DNA of 64,000 nucleotides from Cognaticolwellia beringensis (lineage in GTDB: Bacteria; Pseudomonadota; Gammaproteobacteria; Enterobacterales; Alteromonadaceae): positions 4,216,001 to 4,280,000 of the forward strand of contig NZ_CP020465.1 in NCBI RefSeq assembly GCF_002076895.1, read 5' to 3'. The translations under genes were made by a program, and so were the position numbers. Under the pieces are notes generated by a model, which was given only the letters and a program-made list of their open reading frames with translations, made no database searches and was not told where the DNA came from. Below, one piece after another: positions 6,748 through 15,941 of this stretch (positions are counted from its first letter, which is position 1; each line of letters opens with the position of its first letter).

Positions 6748-8070
6748 TTAAGCTATTTTAATTGCTGTCAAAGGTATGGAGAACCGAGCTACAAAAGTAT
6801 TGTCACCATTTGTTAGTGTAATTGAGCCTTTATAGTTTATCGCTATGGTTTCTACAATAGACAAACCAAGGCCGGCCCCCCCTGCTGAACCGCTACGCCA
6901 AAAACGCGTGGTCATTTTGGCAATGTCTGTGGCGGTAACATTGGCCGTGTTGCTGACATTAATATTTAAAAGGCTTTCTGTAGCGTTAATAGCCATTAAA
7001 ATAGGTGTTTCTGGAGGACTGTATTTTAAAGCATTATCGATTAGGTTACGGCAAACAATAGCGATCATAGCCGATGGAATAAAAGATATGAGCTCTTTTC
7101 CTTGCAGTGAATAAGCTATACGTTCACTGCCTTGAGATGTTTCATTTATCATGTTTTTAATGAGTAATTCAACAGACCAACTTTCGTCAGTATGAACTTG
7201 AGTGCTTGCTTCAATATTTGCCAGTAAAAGTAAATTGTCTAATATAGAATTTAAACGCTTTGTGCTTTTACTTACCTGCAATAAAGCTCGTTGTTGCTTG
7301 TCTCCGGTTGTAAGTTCAGCAAGTTGGGCTTGAGCCAATATGCCGGCTAACGGTGTTCTCAGCTCATGTGCAGCATTGCTGGTAAATTGTTTCTCTCTTG
7401 ATATAACTTTAGCTAATCGTGCCATTAGTGCATTTTGGCTGTTGATCAGTGGTTGCAGCTCTTTTAATGGTTGCTGTATTTGAATGGGAGCAAGGTCTTC
7501 ACTACCGCGTTTTTCGAGTGCAGAAGTTAGTAGCATTATCGGTTTTATACCCTTACCAATAGCAAACCATAATAAACCTAGCGTAATCAAAATCGCTAAT
7601 GCAGGCGGAATAAGAATACTTTTAAGCAGATCATAATATAAAGAATCACGCTCAGAAACCTTATCTGCAATGGTTATTTTATGTTGGCTGGTGATTAAAG
7701 TGAACGTACGCCACGATGTACTTTCAGCTTGAATATAATTGAACCCAGATTCAACTGCTGTGCTATTGGGAAAAGTGCTGCTATTGCTTGTTGCTATAAT
7801 ACTGCCGTGCAAAGAACTTATTTGACAGGTTAATCCCTTCGCAGTACCGACTTCATTGGCTTCCATTATTGCTGGTAAAGACGCTGACATAGCACTTTGT
7901 GGTACATGCGCTAATATATTGCTTAGCATTATAGCGGTAGATTCTAGGCGTTTATCAAAGCTGGCGTCTAATTTATGGCTAAGACCCGTCACCATCCAAA
8001 TACTGGCTAATAGCCAAAAACCAATAAATACGGCTGCCACTAATATTGTTAGGCGAAGGCGCAAGCTCAT
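6748..8070 (-). CDS. Sensor histidine kinase, QseC/PmrB-like
   Basis: 440 residues. Membrane helices at about 7-29 and 150-172 enclose a periplasmic sensor region. H-box SNAAHELRTPLAG carries the phospho-accepting H235, the N-box NLIDNALKY carries N346, and the G-box is GGAGLGLS (397-404). The segment normally reading DxGxG is SNTANV (about 373-378), so the D1 box is degenerate. The start overlaps the stop of the response regulator by 4 bp (ATGA), so they are co-transcribed and probably coupled. The pair is divergent from an efflux/thiol-oxidoreductase operon with a PmrA-type box between, so that operon is its likely target. The signal is unknown. Confidence 0.9.
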   Translation of the reverse strand: MSLRLRLTILVAAVFIGFWLLASIWMVTGLSHKLDASFDKRLESTAIMLSNILAHVPQSAMSASLPAIMEANEVGTAKGLTCQISSLHGSIIATSNSSTFPNSTAVESGFNYIQAESTSWRTFTLITSQHKITIADKVSERDSLYYDLLKSILIPPALAILITLGLLWFAIGKGIKPIMLLTSALEKRGSEDLAPIQIQQPLKELQPLINSQNALMARLAKVISREKQFTSNAAHELRTPLAGILAQAQLAELTTGDKQQRALLQVSKSTKRLNSILDNLLLLANIEASTQVHTDESWSVELLIKNMINETSQGSERIAYSLQGKELISFIPSAMIAIVCRNLIDNALKYSPPETPILMAINATESLLNINVSNTANVTATDIAKMTTRFWRSGSAGGAGLGLSIVETIAINYKGSITLTNGDNTFVARFSIPLTAIKIA

Positions 8071-8741
8071 TGTTCAGTTACTTCAATTGAGCCCAGTCGA
8101 AATCCAAAACCCCGAATAGTTTCAATACCTTTAGTTCCTATTTTTTTACGTAAATTAAATATATGTACATTCAGGGCGTTACTGGCTACGTCGTCACATG
8201 TACCGTATAAAACATCTTTTAATTGGCTTTCAGATAAAATACGTTGTGGATTGTTAAGAAACATTTTTAAAAGTAAATCTTCGTTACGAGATAAGGGAAT
8301 ATGTTTGTCATTAATTAATAGTTTGTGTTGTTCTAAATGATAAGTCAGCAAGCCATGTGAAATGGTGTTTGTTAGCCTGTCAGTTGTGCGTCGCTTTATA
8401 CTGTACAAACGCGCTAACAACTCTCTTAAGTCAAATGGCTTAACCAAATAATCATCAGCGCCATTCTTTAATCCTGTTAGTTTGTCGTCAATTGAATTAC
8501 TCGCTGTGAGTATTAGTACCGGCAACGAGTGTTGATTTTTTCGCAGCCATGTCAGCCACGTTATACCATTTCCATCCGGTAAATTTAGATCAAGAATACA
8601 GAGATCGAAGTTGCTTTTATTCAAGATGTTTTTTGCATGACTTATTGAAGCAACATGCTCCACAGCCATACCTTCACCCGATAAAAAAATGCTAATAGCA
8701 TCAGCAATAACAGCATCATCTTCAACTAATAAAATATACAT
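8067..8741 (-). CDS. OmpR-family response regulator, QseB/PmrA-like
   Basis: 224 residues. The receiver domain has acidic E7-D8-D9, the phospho-acceptor D51 in LDLNLPDGNG, T79 and K101 (YLVKPFDL). The C-terminal winged helix (about 125-220) ends GIETIRGFGFRL, as usual in this family. The gene is first in the two-gene operon and overlaps the kinase gene by 4 bp. Its family binds tandem CTTAA half sites, and one such pair lies at 8846-8861 in the intergenic region upstream. Autoregulation and control of the divergent operon are therefore likely but inferred. Confidence 0.92.
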   Translation of the reverse strand: MYILLVEDDAVIADAISIFLSGEGMAVEHVASISHAKNILNKSNFDLCILDLNLPDGNGITWLTWLRKNQHSLPVLILTASNSIDDKLTGLKNGADDYLVKPFDLRELLARLYSIKRRTTDRLTNTISHGLLTYHLEQHKLLINDKHIPLSRNEDLLLKMFLNNPQRILSESQLKDVLYGTCDDVASNALNVHIFNLRKKIGTKGIETIRGFGFRLGSIEVTEQ

Positions 8742-8845
8742 TTTTGCTCAATTACAATTCTTATGCCGCTAAGACTAACGTGAAAAAGTGCAGGAGAACA
8801 AGCGAAAAATAAAGTTTTTAGCAGGGTTTAGTGAATGAAGCTTTT

Positions 8846-8861
8846 CTTAATGTTGGCTTAA
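8846..8861 (+). promoter_or_regulatory. PmrA/QseB-type box
   Basis: CTTAA, six bases, CTTAA: a perfect direct repeat of the PmrA/QseB half site. It lies between the divergent response regulator and TlpA-like genes, 52 bp before the TlpA-like start. Confidence 0.65.
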
Positions 8862-8912
8862 TATTAGCGATTTATCATTGGTAAGTTAATGGAAAAAAGA
8901 TGTGGTAAATAA

Positions 8913-9743
8913 ATGCTAAGTATTGCTGTAGGGCCGATAGTTCTCTCAATTTCACAATTAATCACTCTGGTAGGGTTATTTATGTTTTGGGGAATAACTT
9001 ATCTTCAAACACGTAACAATGCACAACAGAAACAGTTTTTAGACAATATATTTACAGCCATTATTATCGGTTTTTTAACCGCACGATTGACCTTTATAAT
9101 CGCTATGTGGCAAAGCTACCAAGAGAATTGGTGGCAATTAGTAAATATAAGTGATGGTGGTTTTATACCTAGCACAGGTTGGGGAGCTGGTGCCTTGGTA
9201 CTGATGTTTTATGCTAGACGCAATAAATTGTTCATTAAAGCTTATTTTACATCGGCATTAATTACTTTTTTCTGTTTAATTATCCCTACTTTTTTTGCTG
9301 TTATTTATCAAGCAGCAGTCGAACTGCCCAGCTCACCTTTACGCAATATTGAAGGCCATGAAGTCGATTTAAGACGTTATAAGGGCACGCCTGTTGTTAT
9401 CAATTTCTGGGCGTCTTGGTGCCCACCTTGTCGTAGAGAAATGCCGGTATTAGAAGCCGCTCAAAAACATAACCCTGAGCTTGTTTTTGTCTTTGTGAAT
9501 CAAGGTGAAAGTCTGCTTAGTGTTAAAAGTTTTATTGATTCAACAGCGTTGGATTTAAAAAATGTTTTCATCGACCCCACTAGCAACGTTAGCCGAGAAA
9601 CTGGCGCTGCAGGTCTACCAACCACATTATTTTATAATGAAAAAGGACAATTAGTGACTAGCCATATGGGCGAATTATCTCAAGCTAGCTTGCGCTATTA
9701 CCTTAATCAAATTAATTCCGTCGTACCTTTAAAAAAAGGATAA
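8913..9743 (+). CDS. Lgt-like membrane domain fused to TlpA-type thioredoxin
   Basis: 276 residues. Residues 1-135 contain about four membrane helices and follow the N-terminal half of prolipoprotein diacylglyceryl transferase: opening VGPIVLSISQLITLVG, then ARL at 57-59 and GGF...GWGAG at 82-93. The Lgt HGG motif with its catalytic histidine is replaced by STGWG, and the C-terminal half of Lgt is missing, so transferase activity is unlikely. Residues 143-270 are a thioredoxin fold with WASWCPPC (C170, C173) and a cis-Pro at GLPTT, as in periplasmic TlpA/ResA reductases. The DsbG-like gene follows after 4 bp. It probably supplies or exchanges disulfides for periplasmic clients. Confidence 0.8.
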   Translation: MLSIAVGPIVLSISQLITLVGLFMFWGITYLQTRNNAQQKQFLDNIFTAIIIGFLTARLTFIIAMWQSYQENWWQLVNISDGGFIPSTGWGAGALVLMFYARRNKLFIKAYFTSALITFFCLIIPTFFAVIYQAAVELPSSPLRNIEGHEVDLRRYKGTPVVINFWASWCPPCRREMPVLEAAQKHNPELVFVFVNQGESLLSVKSFIDSTALDLKNVFIDPTSNVSRETGAAGLPTTLFYNEKGQLVTSHMGELSQASLRYYLNQINSVVPLKKG

Positions 9744-9747
9744 ACCT

Positions 9748-10512
9748 ATGAAGATTTCAATTTATTTTACATTTCTGCTGCCGTTAAATATTATTGCTGC
9801 AGAAACAGTTAACTACCCTGCCCCCTTAACGTTATTCACTCAGCAAGGTGGTGAAGTGGTCAGTTCTTTTAAAGCGCCGGCAAATATGACTGGCTATATC
9901 GCTAACTTTCAAAATGAGACTATTACTTTATATGTCACTGGAGACGAAAAGTACTTATTTACCGGCCCATTAATGGATGCTGAAGGTAATTCTGTAGGTG
10001 AAGAAAAGCTAAATGCCTATGTTAATGGTCCAAAGGCAGTTAAGAATTGGCAAGCCCTTGAAAACAGTCATTGGGTAAGAGATGGCTCTGCGTCAGCCAA
10101 GCGTATTGTTTACACTTTTACGGATCCTAATTGTCCTTATTGTAAACAGTTATGGCATAAAGCACGGCCTTGGGTTGACTCAGGAAAAGTGCAAATTCGT
10201 CATATTTTAGTCGGTATTTTAAAAGCAGATAGCCTAGGCAAAGCCGCCGCCATATTAAGCGCTGATAATCCTGAAGAACAATTGAAGAAATTAGCTGGCT
10301 CAGGATTATTTCAGTCTATAAAACCAATAGAAAATCCAGAAAAAAAGATCCGTGACAAGCTAATTAACAACTATAAAACCATGCTGTCTTTAGGTGCCCG
10401 CGCGACTCCAGCTACTTTTTATCTAAATGCAAACGGAGAATTTAATAAACAAATTGGCTTGCCTCCTGAGTCAATATTAGCCGATATTTTTACCCCAAAT
10501 GACGGTAAGTAG
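9748..10512 (+). CDS. DsbG-like thiol:disulfide interchange protein
   Basis: 254 residues with a short signal peptide (about 1-18). The N-terminal part is a DsbC/DsbG-like dimerisation domain. The catalytic domain has FTDPNCPYCKQLW with C129-P-Y-C132, the DsbG-type active site. DsbG family members are periplasmic isomerases or sulfenic-acid reductases. It is sandwiched between the TlpA-like gene and the RND pump genes in one operon, suggesting that the pump or its substrates involve thiol stress, which is an inference. No dsbD-like partner is nearby except the membrane-anchored TlpA-like protein. Confidence 0.85.
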   Translation: MKISIYFTFLLPLNIIAAETVNYPAPLTLFTQQGGEVVSSFKAPANMTGYIANFQNETITLYVTGDEKYLFTGPLMDAEGNSVGEEKLNAYVNGPKAVKNWQALENSHWVRDGSASAKRIVYTFTDPNCPYCKQLWHKARPWVDSGKVQIRHILVGILKADSLGKAAAILSADNPEEQLKKLAGSGLFQSIKPIENPEKKIRDKLINNYKTMLSLGARATPATFYLNANGEFNKQIGLPPESILADIFTPNDGK

Positions 10513-10556
10513 AGTTTAGTCAGATGAATTATATTTTATTAACAGAGGCTAAATAA

Positions 10557-13500
10557 ATGTGGTTAGTTAAGCTCGCGCTTCGTCAACGTTATACGGTTGG
10601 CGTATTGGTTATATTATTGTTGCTTTTTGGCATTAGGTCTTTACAAAAAACATCTACTGACATTTTACCTTCAATTGATATTCCCTATGTCAACGTATTG
10701 TGGCAATACCCAGGTCTTAGTGCCTCTGAAATGGCGTCAAAAATTTCATCATTTAGTGAAATTGCCATCATGAATAATGTTGACGATGTAAGGCGTGTTC
10801 AATCTGAAAATGGTAATGGCTACTCGCTCATCCAAGTCAGTTTTCACCCCAGAGCAAAGTTAGCTGTGGCACTATCGCAAATTACCAGTGTCTCGCAAAC
10901 CATACTAAAGCGGCTACCAAACGGAATGACTCCACCGTTAATAGTAAATTATACGACGTCAAGCGTACCTATACTTCAACTCGCCGTTTCTTCTCAAACA
11001 ATGACTCAGTCACAGCTGTATGATTACGCTCGACTAACACTAAGACGACAATTGCAGTCAATACCGGGCTTACGATTGAGCCTACCTTTTGGTGGTGCCC
11101 CTAGACAACTAATGATAGATATCGATCCCGATAGATTACAGGTGCATGGACTAACAGCAAAAGAAGTAGCTATGGCTATTTCGCAACAAAACATTACGTT
11201 ACCTGCTGGTATTTTACGTGAAGGAAAAGTGGCATTTACCGTTTCAACTAATGGCAGTCCGGAAGGTGTAGCTGAGTTTAAAGCTATCCCCATTAAAAAT
11301 AGCGAACATGGTCTAATTCAACTTCAAGATGTTGCAACGGTTCGTGATGGTGGCGCGGTTGCAACGAGTTTAGCTCGTGTAGATGGGCAAGCAGGCGTTA
11401 TTGTTTCTATTTTAAAACTAGGAAACTCTTCTACCGTTGATATTATTAATGAAATCAACCGTCGTTTACCAAACATAAAAAACGGTGCACCTAAAGGCTT
11501 AACCTTAACGCCTATATTTAACCAATCTAAATTTGTTGTGGCTTCTAGAAATGCAGTGTTAATTGAAGCGGTAATAGTCGCTCTATTAGTTGCTCTCGTC
11601 GTTTTAATTTTTATTGGCAGTGTTCGCAGCACAGCCATTGTGCTTACTTCTATTCCTTTAGCCCTTTTGGCTTCTCTTACAGGGTTAACGCTTTTTGGCC
11701 ACACATTAAACCTCATGACACTAGGAGGGCTAGGGTTAGCAATCGGTATATTAGTTGATAATGCCTTGGTTGAAATTGAGAATATTAACCGTAACTTAGA
11801 CTGCGGCAAATCGATTCGACAAGCCGTAATAGATAGTGCCAAGCAGGTGGTATTTCCTGAGCTTGTTTCAACGATGAGCATATGTATCGTTTTAATGCCT
11901 ATATTCTTGTTAAGTGGTACAAGCGCATACATTTTTGAGCCTTTAGCCTTAGCGGTTCTGCTCGCTATGATTGCATCATTTATACTCTCAAGAACATTGG
12001 TGCCCATACTCGCATTTTTATTACTGAAGAATGAACGTGAAAATGTTAATCGAAATTCGTTAGTGCATAAAGTCCACATTAACGTTGAAAACAAATTAGA
12101 CCGTATTATTGCGGTGCATCTATTAAACTTAAAGCGACTATTGAGATGCCGCATCTTAGTACTCACTGGAGTGAGTATCGTGGCAAGTATCATATTTGCC
12201 TCTACGTTTATGATGCTAGGAAAAGACTACTTTCCTAAATCTGACGCGGGCGGAATTCGATTACACCTTAGAGTTGAAAATGGTGTGCGACTAGATGAAG
12301 CTGCAAAACAGTTCGCGAATGTTCATCAATTAATTAGAACGATAATCCCTGCAAACGAAATTCAGGCCATTGTTGAGAATATTGGGCCACCAGATGCTAT
12401 AAACCGAACTTGGATTAGCTCTATGATTAGCACGTCTTCTGAAGGCGAGATATTAGTACAGTTAACCCCTGATCATGCACCAACTGACCTTTATATTCGA
12501 AAAATCAGATCTCAGTTAGCGTTACAATTCCCTGACTACCAAGTGCTCTTTCGTCCTGCTGATATTATTTCCCAAACTCTTAATGGCACGGCTAGTTCTG
12601 CCATTGAAGTAAAGATTACGGGCCGAGACATAAAAGGAAATTTACAGGCCGCAACAAAACTAATGAGCCAGTTAAAAAATGTTGAAGGTGTTGCTGATAT
12701 TATCATTGATCAAGTTACGGCCTGGCCTGATATCAATCTCAATATTGATAGAATACTTGCAAAAAAACTAGGTGTGAATATGACTGACATCAGTCAAACC
12801 TTATTAGTGAGTTTAAGCTCTAGTGCAAATTTATTCCCCAACACATGGGCAAATAATGGCATCAGTTATATTGTTGCGGCTCAAGTTCCGCCCTATCGTT
12901 TAGACTCGTTAAACACCTTGTTAAATACACCAGTTAAGGCCACTAATTCAGCTCAGGGAACCGTATTATTAAAAAGTCTAGTGAGTGTAGAAAAACGCGC
13001 TCGACCAGCGTTAATTAAACGTCAAATGTTAGCCCCCACCATCAGTATATTGATCAACATTGATCAACGTGATTTGGGTTCGGTTTATACCGACATCGCA
13101 AACAACGTTGCGTCGACAAAGGCTACTCTTAAAGCTGGAAATAAAATCACCATTGAAGGACAAGCACAAGACATGCTACTAGCCTACAGTGACTTAGCTA
13201 AGGGTATGGCGATGGCTGCAATTTTAGTATTTCTCCTGATGGTAATAAATTTCCAATCTTGGGCCTTGCCACTTGTGGCTTTAAGCGCAATGCCTATGGC
13301 CATTACTGGCTCTCTGCTTGCTCTATTCCTGTCAAATACGCCGTTAAGTGTCTCCGCATTTATGGGCATGATTATGGTAATGGGAGTAACCACGGCAAAT
13401 AGTGTTTTAGTTGTCAGCTTTGCCAGAGCTGAAATGCTTGCGGGAAAACTAGCAAAAAACTCAGCATTATCTGCGATAAAGACCAGGTTTAGACCCGTAA

Positions 13501-13697
13501 TTATGACAGCTATAGCTATGTTGGTTGGCATGATCCCCATGGCATTAGCATTGGGAGAAGGAGCAGAGCAAAACGCTCCTCTTGCAAGAGCTGTTATTGG
13601 AGGCTTAATTTTTGGCACACCAGCAACTTTGACATTAGTACCACTAATACTGAGCTTTCGAACTAAGCCAATGTTTCAAGATCTCGAGGAAAACTAA
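10557..13697 (+). CDS. RND efflux pump inner-membrane permease
   Basis: 1046 residues, the full length for AcrB/MdtB-type permeases. The N-terminus has the RYTVGVLVILLLLFGI helix and the TDILPSIDIPYVNVLW segment typical of the family. Helical blocks at about 335-490 and 865-1035 enclose two large periplasmic loops. ILVDNALVEIENINR contains the helix-4 acidic residue typical of proton relay. The HME-type DFG...DGA signature is absent, so drug-like or lipid-like substrates are more likely than metals. The adaptor gene follows after 1 bp. No outer-membrane factor is in this operon, so it must recruit a TolC from elsewhere. Confidence 0.9.
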   Translation: MWLVKLALRQRYTVGVLVILLLLFGIRSLQKTSTDILPSIDIPYVNVLWQYPGLSASEMASKISSFSEIAIMNNVDDVRRVQSENGNGYSLIQVSFHPRAKLAVALSQITSVSQTILKRLPNGMTPPLIVNYTTSSVPILQLAVSSQTMTQSQLYDYARLTLRRQLQSIPGLRLSLPFGGAPRQLMIDIDPDRLQVHGLTAKEVAMAISQQNITLPAGILREGKVAFTVSTNGSPEGVAEFKAIPIKNSEHGLIQLQDVATVRDGGAVATSLARVDGQAGVIVSILKLGNSSTVDIINEINRRLPNIKNGAPKGLTLTPIFNQSKFVVASRNAVLIEAVIVALLVALVVLIFIGSVRSTAIVLTSIPLALLASLTGLTLFGHTLNLMTLGGLGLAIGILVDNALVEIENINRNLDCGKSIRQAVIDSAKQVVFPELVSTMSICIVLMPIFLLSGTSAYIFEPLALAVLLAMIASFILSRTLVPILAFLLLKNERENVNRNSLVHKVHINVENKLDRIIAVHLLNLKRLLRCRILVLTGVSIVASIIFASTFMMLGKDYFPKSDAGGIRLHLRVENGVRLDEAAKQFANVHQLIRTIIPANEIQAIVENIGPPDAINRTWISSMISTSSEGEILVQLTPDHAPTDLYIRKIRSQLALQFPDYQVLFRPADIISQTLNGTASSAIEVKITGRDIKGNLQAATKLMSQLKNVEGVADIIIDQVTAWPDINLNIDRILAKKLGVNMTDISQTLLVSLSSSANLFPNTWANNGISYIVAAQVPPYRLDSLNTLLNTPVKATNSAQGTVLLKSLVSVEKRARPALIKRQMLAPTISILINIDQRDLGSVYTDIANNVASTKATLKAGNKITIEGQAQDMLLAYSDLAKGMAMAAILVFLLMVINFQSWALPLVALSAMPMAITGSLLALFLSNTPLSVSAFMGMIMVMGVTTANSVLVVSFARAEMLAGKLAKNSALSAIKTRFRPVIMTAIAMLVGMIPMALALGEGAEQNAPLARAVIGGLIFGTPATLTLVPLILSFRTKPMFQDLEEN

Positions 13698-13698
13698 A

Positions 13699-14823
13699 AT
13701 GACAGAATGTAAAATAAAAAGTAGTACTCAAGCTAAAATCCAATGTACTGCATTGCATAAAGTTCAGCATAACATTGTACTTATTGGCTTACTTTTATTA
13801 ACGCCAACATTGACTGTGCAAGCAGAAACGAATTCCCAATCAAGTTATCAAACCGCTAAGCTAACAAAAGTTTTAGATCAAAAAACGGTGAGTTTGCCAA
13901 CTGTTTCTCAGGCTAAACAAACGACAAAGTTATATTCTAGAGCCAGTGGTTATATCAAAGAACAATATGTAGAAATTGGTAGTGCTGTCAGTAAAGGCGA
14001 TGTACTTGCAGTAATTGACGCTCCTGAGATTAAACTGCAAGAGCAACAAATACTGGCTGACATTGAGTTTGGCAAAGCCGAGCATGAATTAAATCGATTA
14101 ACGTTGAAACGAGCCAAGCAGTTAATAAAAGATAACTTAATTAGCAAAGCTGAATTAGATAGGCTGACCATTCAAACAGAAAAATCAAAGGCTAAAATAT
14201 CGAGTTTGTTCGCACAAAAAGAACAAAACCAATTTCAACAATCATTACTCATTATAACGGCACCAATTGCTGGATACATTACCGATAAAAATATTGAGAT
14301 AGGCGACATGATCAATGGAGGTAGCAACCCATTAAATAACTATCTTTATAAACTACAAAATATCAACGATTTGAAGTTGATTACATACGTACCACAAAAC
14401 GAAGTTAGTAAAATATCAATTGGGGATACTATCAATGCCACGTTTACAGGGTATGAGGAGATATTTGTATCTGCGACCATTACTCGCATGGCGCACGCTA
14501 TAAATGTGGCAACTGGAACAATGAAAGTTGAAGCGGAGTTTGATAATAGTAAACATAATCTACCAACCGGTCTTAACGGGAGTATCAACTTTACAATCAA
14601 AAACACTAAACTTGAGCGGCCAAGATGGAATGCGCCTTTAGCAGCACTTACCTATTATCAAGGAGGACCTGCGATTGCGACCGTTAGCGAGAATAATATT
14701 CTATTTCAAAAAATCGAGATAGTTTCACAATCAACCGACAGCTTTATATTTGTCAGTCCAAATCCAATTTACAAAACAGTTATACTGAACCCTAATGCTT
14801 TATTGAATCATATAAGTCATTAG
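13699..14823 (+). CDS. RND pump periplasmic adaptor (membrane fusion protein)
   Basis: 374 residues. An N-terminal hydrophobic segment (about 23-40) acts as signal or anchor. Residues 75-105 form the first lipoyl half (YIKEQYVEIGSAVSKGDVLA), followed by a helical hairpin (about 110-180) and the second lipoyl half with TAPIAGYITDKNIEIGD. Beta-barrel and membrane-proximal parts follow. It lies immediately after the permease gene. A 13-bp stem terminator overlaps the last codons, so this is the end of the operon. Confidence 0.9.
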   Translation: MTECKIKSSTQAKIQCTALHKVQHNIVLIGLLLLTPTLTVQAETNSQSSYQTAKLTKVLDQKTVSLPTVSQAKQTTKLYSRASGYIKEQYVEIGSAVSKGDVLAVIDAPEIKLQEQQILADIEFGKAEHELNRLTLKRAKQLIKDNLISKAELDRLTIQTEKSKAKISSLFAQKEQNQFQQSLLIITAPIAGYITDKNIEIGDMINGGSNPLNNYLYKLQNINDLKLITYVPQNEVSKISIGDTINATFTGYEEIFVSATITRMAHAINVATGTMKVEAEFDNSKHNLPTGLNGSINFTIKNTKLERPRWNAPLAALTYYQGGPAIATVSENNILFQKIEIVSQSTDSFIFVSPNPIYKTVILNPNALLNHISH

Positions 14824-14835
14824 GGTTCAGTTTTT
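14785..14835 (+). terminator. Terminator of the RND pump operon
   Basis: CTGAACCCTAATG and CATTAGGGTTCAG form a 13-bp stem with a 20-base loop, followed by TTTTT. The left arm lies within the last codons of the adaptor gene. Confidence 0.8.
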
Positions 14836-15052
14836 GACGGAAAGTCTACTTGTTTTTTTGAAACTCAGATACAAATGAACAAAATGCCAAGTATAACTTT
14901 CTTCCTATGTTATTTAACTAATAGCGCATTAAGATGAGATACACATTTATTACTTTGTCAGCTTTTATTTCATTTATACAGCAACCTAACTGTTTCATGC
15001 GAGCCTGGTTCTCGTCACTTTTCTACATTGGTGTGTCCTTACAGAAAAGTAT

Positions 15053-15442
15053 TTAATGGCTACTTTGAAAGTTAGGAGAGTTCTGATCATGAAATTCAAC
15101 TTTAATTAATAAATTTTCGGGTAACTTTTTTGGCAAATTAACGGAGAAATAATCACCACCTCTACGCATACTTCGATGGCCTACAGGCACTATAGTGTGC
15201 AGCAGTAATTTCCCTTCATTGGAAAATGCACTAACGTCAATGTGGCCATTACGAGCAGCAAAACGTTTGGATTTCTTAAAATAGCCACTTACTTTAATTG
15301 CTCCACCTGATTTGAAGGCAGTAACACTTTCAATCTTCCATGTTTGAGAGTTTTGATTGAGAATTTCGGTATTTATTGGAATACCTGCACAGCCGTATAA
15401 CATAGCTACAATAGTCATTAATATTGGTAAGTTACACTTCAT
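15053..15442 (-). CDS. Small lipoprotein, last gene of metal operon
   Basis: 129 residues. A signal sequence ends in a lipobox LYGC (C18), so the mature protein should be a lipoprotein. The rest is beta-rich (KIESVTAFKSGGAIKVSGYF and a later HIDVSAFSNEGKLL) and suggests a small immunoglobulin-like domain. I know no named family. It lies 118 bp beyond the DUF6488 gene on the same strand and may be part of the metal-efflux operon or separately transcribed. Confidence 0.7.
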   Translation of the reverse strand: MKCNLPILMTIVAMLYGCAGIPINTEILNQNSQTWKIESVTAFKSGGAIKVSGYFKKSKRFAARNGHIDVSAFSNEGKLLLHTIVPVGHRSMRRGGDYFSVNLPKKLPENLLIKVEFHDQNSPNFQSSH

Positions 15443-15560
15443 GGTTGTACTTTCCCATTTGGTTAAATTTATAATACGTTCAAATGTTTATTAATTATAA
15501 GTGTTTTGGTTCATTAGCTTTATTGAAAGGAGGGAATGTTGCCCCCTTCCATTTTCTATA

Positions 15561-15893
15561 TTAGAATTTAGCTTCAGAGTTAACCTTTAATACATCACCA
15601 GACATGGTCATCAGGAAATAAATTGTTTTATTTTCTGACACATTGTTCGCACTAACAACATAGCGGTTAGCTTCTGTTGCATGAAGTTTGAAATTTTCTG
15701 TAGTCAAATTCTTCCAATTATCACCTAATTTTCCAACTTTAAAGCCCAAGTCTTTGAAAGTAAGTTGTTTAGTGGTTTTTGTTGCAATTTCTATCGCTGC
15801 ATTGGGGCTTATTTTTCCATGGTCAGAATGTGCAAATGCTGAGCTTGTGCTAAGCATTAATGTAATAAATAGGGCTGTAATTAGTTTTTTCAT
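15561..15893 (-). CDS. DUF6488-type small periplasmic protein
   Basis: 110 residues with a clear signal peptide cleaved after AFA (about residue 21). The mature N-terminus is HSDHG, a histidine-rich start that might bind metal. The remainder is a small PepSY-like alpha/beta fold. I recognise the layout as the DUF6488 family, often found beside CzcA-type operons. It follows the anchor-protein gene by 48 bp in the metal-efflux operon. A periplasmic metal-binding or sensing role is an inference from the His-rich start and context. Confidence 0.75.
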   Translation of the reverse strand: MKKLITALFITLMLSTSSAFAHSDHGKISPNAAIEIATKTTKQLTFKDLGFKVGKLGDNWKNLTTENFKLHATEANRYVVSANNVSENKTIYFLMTMSGDVLKVNSEAKF

Positions 15894-15941
15894 TTTGTAA
15901 CTCCAATTGTTTAATTCAAATTTAAAGTGTATTGATAGTGA

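Noticed and set aside
11324..12193. Long minus-strand open frame inside the RND permease gene
   Set aside because: It is antisense to a full-length, well-conserved permease gene and has no recognisable protein features.
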